Below, in pieces: positions 46,377 to 57,300 of a stretch of 64,000 bases of DNA. The notes below the pieces were generated by a model, which was not told where the DNA came from, ran no database searches, and saw nothing but the letters and a program-made list of their open reading frames with translations. Source of the DNA: Chrysoperla carnea (lineage: Eukaryota; Arthropoda; Insecta; Neuroptera; Chrysopidae). Made by a program: the position numbers and the translations under genes. How positions within the stretch are numbered: position 1 is the stretch's first letter; each line of letters begins with the position of its first letter. The stretch spans positions 53,608,181 to 53,672,180 of the forward strand of contig NC_058340.1 of assembly GCF_905475395.1 (NCBI RefSeq). The letters run 5' to 3'.

Positions 46377-49300
46377 ATGAATTTGCAAAAAGTGCCAATT
46401 AAACGTAGTATTTCGTGTTATTTTTGTCGTGAATTGTTTGAAGAACAGTATTTACAGGTAGTTTTATTTATTTATTTTTTAATTTTCTTCATAATTAAAT
46501 TATATTATTTGGGTTATCTGTATTTCTTTATTAATTTATTTATAGTAATTTTTTGCACAAGAACACATTTGAAAAATTAATATTAATATTTAACTGTCAG
46601 GATGGCCGAGCGGTCTAAGGCGCCAGACTCAAGGTATACCTTAGCTGTGTAAACAGCTTTATGAGCAATTCTGGTCCTCTCTGAGGGCGTGGGTTCGAAT
46701 CCCACTTCTGACAGATAATTTTTTTTTATATTTTCATAAATTAATAATTTATTTGCTTAGAGAATATTTATTAGCATCAATTTAATACTTAGAAATATTG
46801 ATCATAAAAATAGCTGATTTAGCGTACCGAGCTGGCCAGACCTCTCCCCTTCTGGCCATGGATTTAGCATTGCTTTAGTTTGATAAATCTGTGTTTTTGC
46901 CTTAATACTGTCCTAGTTCCAATTCTGACAAATATTTTCATTTTAAGTAAATAGGTAAAATTTTATATACTTTATTTTTATATCATTTACACTTTTCAAA
47001 ATGAAAAAAATTAGCTTTTATGACCAACTGTCAGGATGGCCGAGCGGTCTAAGGCGCCAGACTCAAGGTATTCCTTGGCTGTGTATTCAGCTTCATGAAT
47101 ATTCTGGTCCTCTCTGGTATAATTCTGGTCCTCTCTGAGGGCGTGGGTTCGAATCCCACTTCTGACAGATATTTTTATTTTTTTTACGTATAATTTAAAT
47201 TCTTAAAAAAAATTAATAATTAGAAATAATAACGATTTTGAATTGATTAAAACGTTGTATGGACTATCAGGATGATCGAATGACCGAGCCATAGTGAAAA
47301 GCGAGTCAGGTATATATACCTTGATTGTTTAATGTTTAAATAGCTATATGAAACAATTCTGGTATTGTCTGAGGAGTGAATTTCTAGAGCCAATCCTAGA
47401 GAAAATAAACGTTCGAGATGGTTTCTGAATTTTTAAGTCTTTTTGATTTACAGGCCCATATCAATCAATGTGGCCAGGTTTTGGAACCATGTCAATATAA
47501 ATGTGGTGTGTATGTACCAAGAAAATCTCGTGAAAAGCATGCACAAGATTGCATCGAAAGACGACGGCGGCACCGGTTAAGTAGCCACGCAACGTTAGAA
47601 CGATTGTCTAACACATTACCTTCATCTTATACGGCTTCTAATAGTGCATCAAATTCAACATCACAAACAAGTACGTTAAGGAGAACACCACCCAGTTTAA
47701 ATCGAACACCACCAAATTGTCTAACACCACCAAAAGAAACATTAGATTTTCAGTCAATTGAAGTAAAAATTAGAAATCAACAACAAGTCGTTCGAAGTAT
47801 AAATGTGAGTATCTATTTTAATACTTCATAATTCGGGATGCATGTGGGAAAACAATTTCGAGATGGATGTGTCGAACGTCGAAACTTATTAAAATTCCTC
47901 TGATATGTAAAGTTAACCCAATCAAGGAATAGTTAGAAAAACTTGTTTCTTAGGTTTTCATGTTTTACAATACAACTGAATAATAATTAACTTTTTCATT
48001 TCAGAATGAAATATTACGATTAAATCGATTATATAACGATATAATAACACAATGTAAAGAATATGATTCAACAATGAATACACTGAAATTAGTACAAAAC
48101 GATATTGCACAAAAAGCATACGCGGAAAAAACAAAAATTAAACTCGAATTTGAAAAGATTCAATTAAAAAATGAAATAACTGATGAATTAATAAAACAAT
48201 TAAAAAATAGTATTGATAAATTAACACAAAATATTGTTGATGAAAATGAAAAACAATCAAATATCAATTTAACATTAACACATGTAGAACAACGTCTGTT
48301 AATATTGGAACATTTAGAAAGGGAATTAACAAAATTTAGTAAAGAATTAAATCAAGATCGAAAATTTCATGATTCACAGTTTGCATCGTTAAAAGATGAT
48401 TTTTTAGGTAATACGTCATAAAATCTCAGTCAATAATATCGATAAACAATAATAACTCGTCAATAAATTTCTCAGGATATGAAAGTCTCATGCGTTTCTT
48501 TACCAATGCTAACATTAATGGCGTATCTTATAAGGAAAATCACTTTATGACGTCAAGAAGCCAATTTGGCAGCCATAAGTAGACTTAAGTATTAAAAAAA
48601 GCAGTGGTCTCTGGAATAATTAGATCATTAAAAGAGTTTTGGTATTTTAATAATTTGTGATCCATTATACAAGATCATAATGTACCATCACTATACATAT
48701 AAGATGACCATACCGATTGTTAATAAAAGTCCTCTCTTTAATATACAACTTTTACAGTTCACTCCAGGGAATAGCATCACAGAACGTATATATGATTGAT
48801 AAATAGAACAAGTTTCTCCTAAGTTATTGTCTTTTCCGAGCGTCTATTATTTTCCTCAACTGCTTTTTTATTGACTCAGGGTGTAAAAGACTAATTTTTT
48901 ACTTTTTACACTAAAAAACTATATATTTTACTTGAAAAGAAGACACACCTGCACAATCATTCTCTCGATTTCTGGCCTTCTAGAAAATAAACCATGTCGT
49001 GATACAGTTGTTGTCTATAGGACCTTCTTTACCATATCCGGCGTTCTTTACCATAGTCTTTGTAAATCAACCTGGCGCTCTTCTCTACAAATTTGCATTT
49101 TTTTAGTTTTAGTTAATCTTTTGTGACGCCTTTCTTCTCATACAAATTCGTCTTTCTTGCACCTCCAGATAAAGACTGACTGCCTTAGCTGTTTTATAAA
49201 TAGCAATATATTTCAAGAAACTAAATATTGTCCGCAGGATTTAATACTTTACCCTATAATTTAAATATATCTAGGTATCCATATTCTCTCGATCATTACT

Positions 49301-51845
49301 ATGATATGAAGGGTTTTGGTATTTGAAAGGTCAAGTTCGTTAATGAGAAAAATCGACGGATAACCAAGGGATGGGAGGGGGTTTGGTTTGGGTAAAGTAC
49401 AAAATTTTGAATTTTTTCAAGACAAAAAACATTTTGGTATTTTTTTATCAGTTTTAAGCAAAAAAGTACTCTTTTATTTTTTCTCTAGACGCTTAGTTTT
49501 CGAAATAAAAATTCTTAATTAAAAATGCAACATTCGATTTCAAGAAAAATGTGTTAGTTTTCCAACCTCTGAGATAATTCGCTTAGCTAACGCAGCTCCT
49601 GAGCTACAAATGTTTACTTTATTAGGATTATATTTGTAAAATTTAAGTTTATTAGTAATTAAAGGTTTGACTGAAGTTTTTTTTTATTTATTTCTGAGTT
49701 TTTTTGTATGCAATTATTTTATAATAATATTACGTTCTGAAACCGATTTTATAGGTTTTAAAGAATATTTAAATCGTGAAAATGTCATGATCAGTGGTAT
49801 TTGGAATGAACAGTTACAAGAATTACATAAATTTAAAACAGATTTAAATGATATTGATGCTGAGTTAAAAGAATTTGGTTTAAAACAACACGCAAACATA
49901 TTTCAAATTAAAACAAATACACAAATAAGTCACGAAAATCTTGAGAGAATTACGTTAATTGAACAAGAAATAAACAGATTACAACAAAAATTTATACAGT
50001 TAAATCAAAATTATGATGATTTAATTAGTTCGAGTAATGCACATAATTGTTCGATTATTAGTAACACGAACGGTACGTAATCTAGTAATAAGACATTCTA
50101 TTTCGAAAATAATTAAAGGCAGATGTTTGATTATTATGGACTCGTGATGCTGACGAAATTAAATTTAGAAAACGCATTTTTTTGTTGTAATATTTTTTAA
50201 ATTATAATTCACGAAAAGCCCGAATTCAATCTACTGTGCCAGCGCCTGTATATCTTTTCCCTTCATTTCTATTTGGTAACTCTGGAAATGCTACGTGTTA
50301 CTAACTTTTTAAATTTTAAGAGCATTTGATAATTTTCTTGGTTGTTTCATGAAATATCGCACTTTCTTACTTGCTAAAGCCACGTAGCCGTAATCTTACG
50401 TAATAACTTTCAAAATAAACTGTGATCATCCTGGTAATATTATTGGAGCAAGTCATCGTAATGATTCGAAACAAAATTCAATTTTTTTGTAGCTTTATAC
50501 AAAATCTTTCCCAAATTTGCTAATTAACTTATTTTCCAGGCCACATTATTTGGAAAATTTCACCGTATTCAGAAAAATTGCAAGACGCCATCGAAAATAA
50601 TACAGTATTTCGTAGTCCAATTTTTTTAAGTAACAATTTTGGATATAAATTACAGGTAATAATGTAATCAGGTGGTAGGAAAATAAATAAAAAATTTTAA
50701 TTATTTTAGATGGTTGCATATTTAAATGGATTGGGTAAATGGAAAGGTAGAAATTTAATAATGACGATGCATGTATTAAAAGGTGAATGGGATCCGCTTT
50801 TAGAATGGCCATGCAATTTACCTACGACAGTAATTTTAAGGGATCAAAATTTTAGTAAAAGTCAAGTAAGTTGATGCCTGTTCATGTGAAGTTTTCCTTA
50901 TAATTAATATTGATGGCAAAAGATAAGATACCTTTCGGCAATTACCTTAAGAGGGTAAAATTTTTCAATCAAATTAAATAAACGCCTGCTACTTCCGTTA
51001 AAGTATAATCTCGATATTTTAAAAATATATCGATATTTAAATATCAATTACATTTAAGAAACATCAGTTCAAATTCCTACTTGTAGGAACTTTTAACTAA
51101 CTTTTCATTTAAAAGAATAACCGTTAATTTACAAATATATTTAACTAGTTAGCTTACTGAAGGTTTAAAGATGTATGAGCACTAAGGCAATTTTAAATAA
51201 CAAGCTTGATTTTTTTTATATGATCTTGGACTCAGTCTAAATCAACTCTGAAAATTTTAGGGAGGGGGGGGGGGTCGAGTTTAGCTTTCGATATTTCGAA
51301 AAATATTTCGAAATCCAAGGCAGATATCGAAAAATTTATTCTTATTTTTCGTCTACATTCATGAAATAACAATATTCATCATCAAAGTTGAAAATAAGGC
51401 ACAAATAATTTCAACACTAAATCTAAAATTGCCTTGGTGCTCGTACTACCTTAATGAGAGTATTTTCGTTCTAAAATAACTACATTTACAAAACAGTCTA
51501 AAATCATACACGCTTGATTTATGCTGCAGAAGGATAAACATTATTTCACAAAAATAATTAACTGATTGAAAGATTTAAGCACCTTATTTTTTTATTTATT
51601 TAGCACCTTATTGGTTATTTGTAATAATCTTATAATTTTAAGTTGTAATAAATTTCGAAATATTTTAGTCCGTAGATTTAGTAAAACAATTGACTGCAAG
51701 ACAAAAATTCGAGAATTTAGTAAGTGATGACATCACAGAAGCATCAACTCAACACATCTTTATTCCACACAAGATACTGAAAGAAAATAATTATATTAAA
51801 AATGATACAATTTATTTTGAAATAAAGATAAATGAAAATAAATAA
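46377..51845 (+). CDS. TRAF-like protein with zinc fingers, coiled coil and MATH domain
   Basis: Seven coding exons join in phase: 46377-46457, 47454-47804, 48005-48407, 49755-50072, 50540-50655, 50710-50865 and 51669-51845, giving 533 residues. Residues 14-34 hold C-x2-C...H-x4-C (CYFC, then HINQC), split by intron 1. A second TRAF-type finger (CQYKC...H...C) spans roughly residues 42-62. A Ser/Thr-rich linker follows. Residues 135-375 are a long coiled coil rich in K, E, L, Q and N. Residues 386-530 are a MATH/TRAF-C domain (WKISPYSEKLQDA, SPIFLSNNFGYKLQ, GEWDPLLEWP, ending NDTIYFEIKI). There is no RING finger, so it is unlikely to be an E3 ligase itself. The family trimerises through coiled coil and MATH and links receptors to NF-kB/JNK signalling; the exact orthologue is not assigned. 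Two tRNA-Leu genes sit in intron 1 and a family B MITE in intron 6. It converges on NUB1. Confidence 0.9.
46596..46713 (+). tRNA. tRNA-Leu (CAA), with intron, copy 2
   Basis: Differs from copy 1 only inside the intron (gtataccttagctgtgtaaa against gtattccttggctgtgtaag). The mature sequence is identical, with intact stems, A-box and B-box and a T-rich tract downstream. It lies in intron 1 of the TRAF-like gene, same strand. Its 5' flank (ttatttgggttatctgtatt) repeats that of copy 1. Confidence 0.97.
47030..47167 (+). tRNA. tRNA-Leu (CAA), with partial internal duplication, copy 3
   Basis: The 5' half, B-box and acceptor stem match copies 1 and 2, but a 21-nt tandem repeat (attctggtcctctctggtat plus one base, 47101-47121 and again from 47122) duplicates the 3' anticodon strand and variable arm. 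Two TCTGG strands can therefore pair with CCAGA. Using the second gives a normal tRNA with a longer intron; using the first gives a misfolded product. Whether it is spliced correctly cannot be told from sequence. It also lies in TRAF intron 1. Confidence 0.65.
47264..47400 (+). pseudogene. possible decayed tRNA-Leu copy
   Basis: Begins actatcaggatgatcga, similar to the tRNA start (actgtcaggatggccga). It retains fragments resembling the intron (ggtatatataccttgattg) and variable arm (caattctggtattgtctgag). The A-box, B-box and acceptor pairing are destroyed. Confidence 0.4.
49470..49610. repeat. dispersed repeat in TRAF intron 3, partner of 28950-29085
   Basis: Shares gacgcttagttttcgaaat, aaaaatgtgtta and ttagctaacgcagctcct with the copy at 28950. 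Confidence 0.7.
51165..51454 (-). mobile_element. family B MITE with TTAA ends, 290 bp, in TRAF intron 6
   Basis: The left end is TTAAAGATGTATGAGCACTA and the right end, reverse-complemented, is TTAAGGTAGTACGAGCACCA, continuing as aaggcaatttta in both. This gives about 30 bp of terminal inverted repeat and TTAA on both sides. It is the clearest delimited family B member. A G run of about 11 lies near 51263. Confidence 0.8.
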
Positions 51846-52517
51846 AATACGTAATAATAGCTTTCTGAATTTTTTTTATTTTTTGATTTAACATATAGTA
51901 AAACTTTAATTTGGGTATATAAAATTTGTTAACAACAAGGTATACAAATATAATATAAAAACAATATGGACAGAATTTGTTTAGGAAGTACCCGTAATTT
52001 GATTTGATTTACACAAATATTAAGTTTATTGTTTATGACTAGACTGATACAAACAGATAAAACAAATAATCACTAGGGAACAGGGGTTTGACAGCCAGAA
52101 CAGTTGTCTTATATTTTTGTTGCACTACCCTCACCTTTCCTTTCAAGTCATCAAAGTGTTGGGACAGGTCTAATATCAGTTTTATTCAAATCAAAGATGT
52201 TGTAAAAATGGCACATCTAATAAATATTACGAAAGTGATAAAAGCAGCTTACTGTTCCTATTTTGGAATTATAATTGGAGATCTTGAAAAGTCGTGGACC
52301 GAAGTAAACAACGAAATTTCGAAAAAATGTCAAAAATACCCTCAAAGATTTAAAATCAAAGAAACAAATAGTTTAAATAAATGGTCCTACCTAAAGGATC
52401 TCAGCAACTCGTGATAAACCGAGTTCAGCGAGTGGATTAAGCTGCAAAATAGATGTAGTTGTTGAGATACAGAGGCAATCTGAATCTACAAAAAAAAAAA
52501 AAAACTACAGAATCTCA
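51846..52517. other. TRAF 3' flank and an unassigned open frame
   Basis: An ATG frame at 52208-52414 (starts MAHLINITKVIKAAYCSYFG, 68 codons) sits in sequence less A+T-rich than its flanks and continues into a degenerate region. It may be the remains of a transposon protein. No motif is recognised. Confidence 0.3.
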
Positions 52518-52777
52518 AGCTACTTACAGCTTGAGATTCTGAGAACGAAATGGAAATAGGTCATAAATGACTGATATTAGGATTTCATTGGGGAAAAGCA
52601 GATTCGGGACAAGTTTATCTAGCCAGAGAAAAATAATTTATTTATGCATTAACTGAGAAAAATCCGAGAAAAAAGAATTTATTTGTGCTACTTACAGCAT
52701 GAGATTCTGAAAGCGAAAGAACAATGGGTTATAAATGATTTTGACATTAGAATTTCATTGGGGAAAGTGAATCGATT
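52518..52777. repeat. two direct copies of an 88-bp unit
   Basis: 52518-52605 and 52689-52777 both carry ctacttacagc, tgagattctga, ataaatga and atttcattggggaaa in order, 171 bp apart. A GC-rich stretch (52790-52915) follows. Probably part of a degenerate element together with the frame at 52208-52414. Confidence 0.65.
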
Positions 52778-53094
52778 GTGATACCGAAAAAGGGTTGGTC
52801 CACCCGCGGCCACTACTCGATGGACCTGTTTGGAGCTGTTTAAGAACAGCAGGAGTGCTTTGACGTCAACGGACTTTAAGTCGGAGAGGTCGTCAAAGAG
52901 AGGCTTTAGGTTTCTTTTAGCTCAAAATGCTCTATAATAGTGGACAATTTAAAATTAATGCCATTATAATTTGTTTGGTTTAATTTATATAAATTGTTTA
53001 AACGATGTTTTTTGTTCTTTTTTCAATTTTTTTAAGGATGGCTGTATCTGTAAATTTAGACCTCTTACAATAAATTCATTTTCATTTTCTAGTT
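52778..53094. other. GC-rich then A+T-rich, no gene
   Basis: 52795-52915 is unusually GC-rich (ccacccgcggccactactcg) but has no long frame. The remainder is A+T-rich. Confidence 0.35.
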
Positions 53095-53211
53095 ATGTTA
53101 GGCAATTGTAATCCAAAACTAGTAAAATTTTTTCAGTTTTTCAAAGAAGTAGAAATTTGTTCCCTTGTGTGCTTATTATTATTTGTATCTTTTGTTATAT
53201 TAATTTTGTGA
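53095..53211 (+). CDS. candidate small ORF with C-terminal membrane segment
   Basis: 38 codons from ATG: a short hydrophilic half (MLGNCNPKLVKFFQFFKEVE) and then an uninterrupted hydrophobic segment (ICSLVCLLLFVSFVILIL) ending at the stop. This is the layout of tail-anchored micropeptides such as the SERCA regulators, but no conserved residues prove kinship. Frames this short arise by chance often in A+T-rich DNA, where TTT/TTA/ATT codons are hydrophobic. Confidence 0.15.
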   Translation: MLGNCNPKLVKFFQFFKEVEICSLVCLLLFVSFVILIL

Positions 53212-54363
53212 AATTTTAATGAAATTAGAACAACAATCGAGGAAGTACCCTGTTATTTACTAAACCAATTTATTAAACCTTACTCATTATTACCCCAGTA
53301 AAATTTTATAAATTTAATTTTTGTTTTAAAATTTTTCAAAATAAAATAAAAATTGAGTATGCTACAACTACTCCAAATAGGGCGTAGGTATAACAAAATA
53401 AGATTTTGATTATTTCTATAAATTAAATATTCATTTTAATTTGTTTGATTTTTTAGACAACGTCGTATGGAAGCCGTAAAAATAAAAGCTGTAAGGTTTT
53501 CAACTTTTTAAAGTTTATTTCAATACACAAAATATTTAGATTTTCTTTTGTAGAGGAAGACAAATTTGACTATTTCAATAAACAATTTAAAATTTTAATA
53601 CGTTAATAAGATAAAATTATTGACGCTATCAATATCGTTACGCAATCAAATTGAAAAAATCTGCATATTTTCTGCTTAAATTTTAGTCTAGAGTCAGTTG
53701 TGGTTTTATGAATTCGATTCGTACTTTATGGATAAAATTTATGCAGTAAATCAAAGTTTAACAGGTTCGGTAGCTTTTGGAACATCATAATATCAATATC
53801 TGCCAAGCTCTCAAAAACATCAATTACCACACACCTTTCGTCAAAACATTGGTATTAAAAAAATTTAATTTCAAATATAAGTAAATTTTTTTTGAAAATA
53901 AAAACTTTTTCTTTGCAAACTATACTTATTTATTTATACTAGTTATTTTAGCGAGACCAACATTAAAAAAACTAAGTACGGTTTTAAAGCACATAGTTTA
54001 ATTTAAGTGGTTCGATTGTTTAATTCTGATTTAAATTTTTTTACAGAAAAACGTCTCTGGTTAATAATTTACAACGCTCAAAATAATTTTGGTAGTTTGG
54101 TTTTCCTAAAAATTTATTTTTTTTAAATTATTATCTCACTCACGTCATCGAATTACTATTGAATAAAAATCTTATTTTGTGTATCTCAATAGAAAAATAA
54201 TATGAAACATAAAAATATTTGTGAACCTTGCCAAAAATAAATTTACACACATAATTTAAAAAAAATTGTTAATTCCAAACAGGCCATAAAAGATAAATTT
54301 TTAATAGTGTATGGCCTTATATCATTATTAACAAGAAAACTTTCTAAAAGAATAAACAAATTA
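53212..54363. other. 3' flank of NUB1, no recognised gene
   Basis: A+T-rich. A 35-nt exon-like spot at 53457-53491 (ttttttag, then acaacgtcgtatggaagccg, then a GTAAGG donor) stands alone. Confidence 0.35.
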
Positions 54364-57300
54364 TTATTGTTCCAATAACGTTTTGTATTGATTTAGAAAT
54401 ATTTCTTCTTGTATTAAAGTTAAATCTAAGTGATCATCATCCACCATTGATAAATCTTCAACAATGCGATTAAATGCTTCACGGCGACGTGTCTCTGCTA
54501 GAGGATCATTTGAATCATCGTCATCTAAATAAAATAATTAAATATAAAATTATATAATTTCAATACAAGCGTTTTTAATTTAGAAGTTTTTGAATAGAAA
54601 GAAGAAAATATATTCATAAAATGACTTTAATTCTGTTTTTAATTTAAATTTGAATGTGAAGATTAGCATGTTTACATAAATGGATTACCCAAATGTATTA
54701 GAAGGAATGATAAAAAATGTTTCCTCTGCGACTTTAGACATACATTATAATATTACTAACGTTTTTCTAACATTGTCAGCAGAGACAAGATCAATTTATT
54801 GTACCTAAAGTATAACTCTTGTGTTTTGTAAGGTGTTTTAGCGAACTTCTTTTTGAACAAAAATCGGTAGAATAGGGTACTTTCGGTAGTGAAAAATAAA
54901 TTATGAAAATTTGATAAAAATTAAAATTTATGTAGAAATATACTTAAATATTCTGTTTTTGAGTCACAAAAGCACATATAATGTTTTATTATATTAAAAT
55001 TAAAAGTCGTAATTTTTAATATGTATATCACGTGACCTAAAACACGAGCCGCCATGATGTGACATCATATAGTAATTTTAGGTTATGTTACCATCAATTT
55101 TATTTATACATATAATGCCAGAACAAAAAAGTTTTAAAATTTTAATTTAAATTTTATGGCAAGAAAGTGTGTTTTTTGCCGAAATATATCTATTTTTGGG
55201 ACTTTTTATTAGGAAAATCAACATTTTAAAGTACTTTTTCAAACATAGTAGAATACCTTTTTAATGTGGATAGTGCGTATTTTAGTCAATATCTAAATTA
55301 TCATATAATTTCTTTTATAATTAACAAATGTTAATCCCCCCTCCTTCCCTTTATCACTTTCCACATATTCGAAAAAAGCTTCCAGTCATACAGCAACCGT
55401 GTATTAACACTTGAAAATAACGAATCAATATTTTCCCTATATTCAATATTATTGTAATAGTTTCACTTACCTGCATCGGATGAATATTCTCCTTCAATAA
55501 CACCACCAGTCAATACAAGTTCTTCGATAGCTTTTTCAATAACACCATTATGCTTTTTTAATGCAATTTTTGCCATACGTGGATCAAATCCGACAGCAAC
55601 AATTTGATCAATTAATGATTGTGTAATACCTACTTTATTACTGGTAGAGGCCATTGCTGCTTCCAATAATTCTGGATTTTCTTGAATTAATTGTACACTT
55701 TGTGATAGAATATTATTTGATTGTGCTAACGCTTGACGTGCTGCTTCCTTTGGAAATCCCATTTCAAGAAGCATATTCAACAATGATGGTTCAATCCACT
55801 GTTTACCATCTGCACATTTTCCTAATTTTTTACGTGCTCGTGTTAATACTTCATTTTCAATTGCTTTTTTACGACTTTCAGCTCGCTCTTCTCGATTACG
55901 TGTAATATAATCAGCAGCGGCATTCACATTACCATGCGTTGCACGTAAACCTAATCGTCCCTCAGCCGGTGAGTAACCTGAGTGAAAGTTTTAATATCAT
56001 AAACATTTTAATAAAAACATTGTTGGAGACAATTAAAGCTTAAAACTATTTAATTACAAACAAAGGTCCAGGGTTTCATTTTTAGTTTAGTGAGAAAAAT
56101 ATATTTATATAATACACTTTAAAATTGTTGTTCGTTGTTGTGTATGCGCAAACATTACAGCTTTGTACTTAGAATGGCGAAGGTTCTTATTTACTAAGCC
56201 ATTCTAAGTACAAAGCCATAGTGGTCACAAATTCGATGAAATGGAGTAAAACAAGGTGAGCATTATCTTCAGCAGACACATAAAACGATGAAGCTTCTGT
56301 TTTCTTCTCAGTTGAATGGATATTGGTTTAACGATTTTATTGAATTTTTGCAGATTAAGGTTATTGCCGCATTAAGGAAAAGTTAAAAGAACTGAATTGT
56401 TATTATTGCTATAATATAAAATGGCTAAAACAATGATTACCAAGTTCAACCAAAGCACTAAGACTGACATCATCCACTTTAAGACTTTGTAATTCTTTTT
56501 CAGCCCGTTCTAGTAAATGTTGCGCCTCTTCACGACGATTTTGATGAAACATTACAATACCTTGCAATAAATGAAGTCTCATAAAAAGTGCCGCTTCATT
56601 ACCTAAACAACAAAAAGAAATTAAATATTTGAGTAAAAAACGCAGTGATCAAAAACAAACCTGATGTTCCTTTTAAAGCGATTAACCGTTCTAAATTTGC
56701 TCCATAGCTAAGATGAAAATTTTCTTCACATTTTTTTAATCGATTTTCAGCATCTGGGATCTGACCAACACTTCGTAAACATAAATAACACCATGCAATG
56801 TCAAGATTTAACAAGGCATAATTATCAACGGATGCTAAAATTTTTGAATTACATCGGCTACGGAATAAAAGCATCATGAAGTAAACGGTTTTAGATTAAA
56901 CAAATTTTACAAGAACTGAATCACGCCAGAACCTTTTTTATTTCTAATGTTCAGATTATGGAATAAATCATATCTTCTGTCTTCTGAAGGTTCTGGTCCT
57001 TCGATTAGTTAAAATAATTCGTTTTGAATTATCTCACCTCAACACCCCATTCCCCAGATTTGTTTTCTATTAAGATTTTCTTAATTTAAATTTAAAAAAA
57101 GCAAAGAAATTACATGTTATATTCACGGGAAAGGGTGCCATGCAAATTTTTATTCTAGAGGGTGGAAAATCAGAAATTTGACTTAAAAATTTAATAAATA
57201 CAACGGGTTTTAGGTACATGCTTAATCAGCTTTATAAATGGCCAATCTAGACCCAGAGTGGGGTAACTCCGCAGGTACAACCATCTAATTCGAACCCAAA

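Noticed and set aside
46810..46935. Possible extra decayed tRNA between copies 2 and 3
   Set aside because: Only a terminal ccaattctgaca stretch resembles the tRNA 3' end; no stems or boxes remain.
55654..55905. 83-codon plus-strand frame
   Set aside because: Antisense shadow of NUB1 exon 7.
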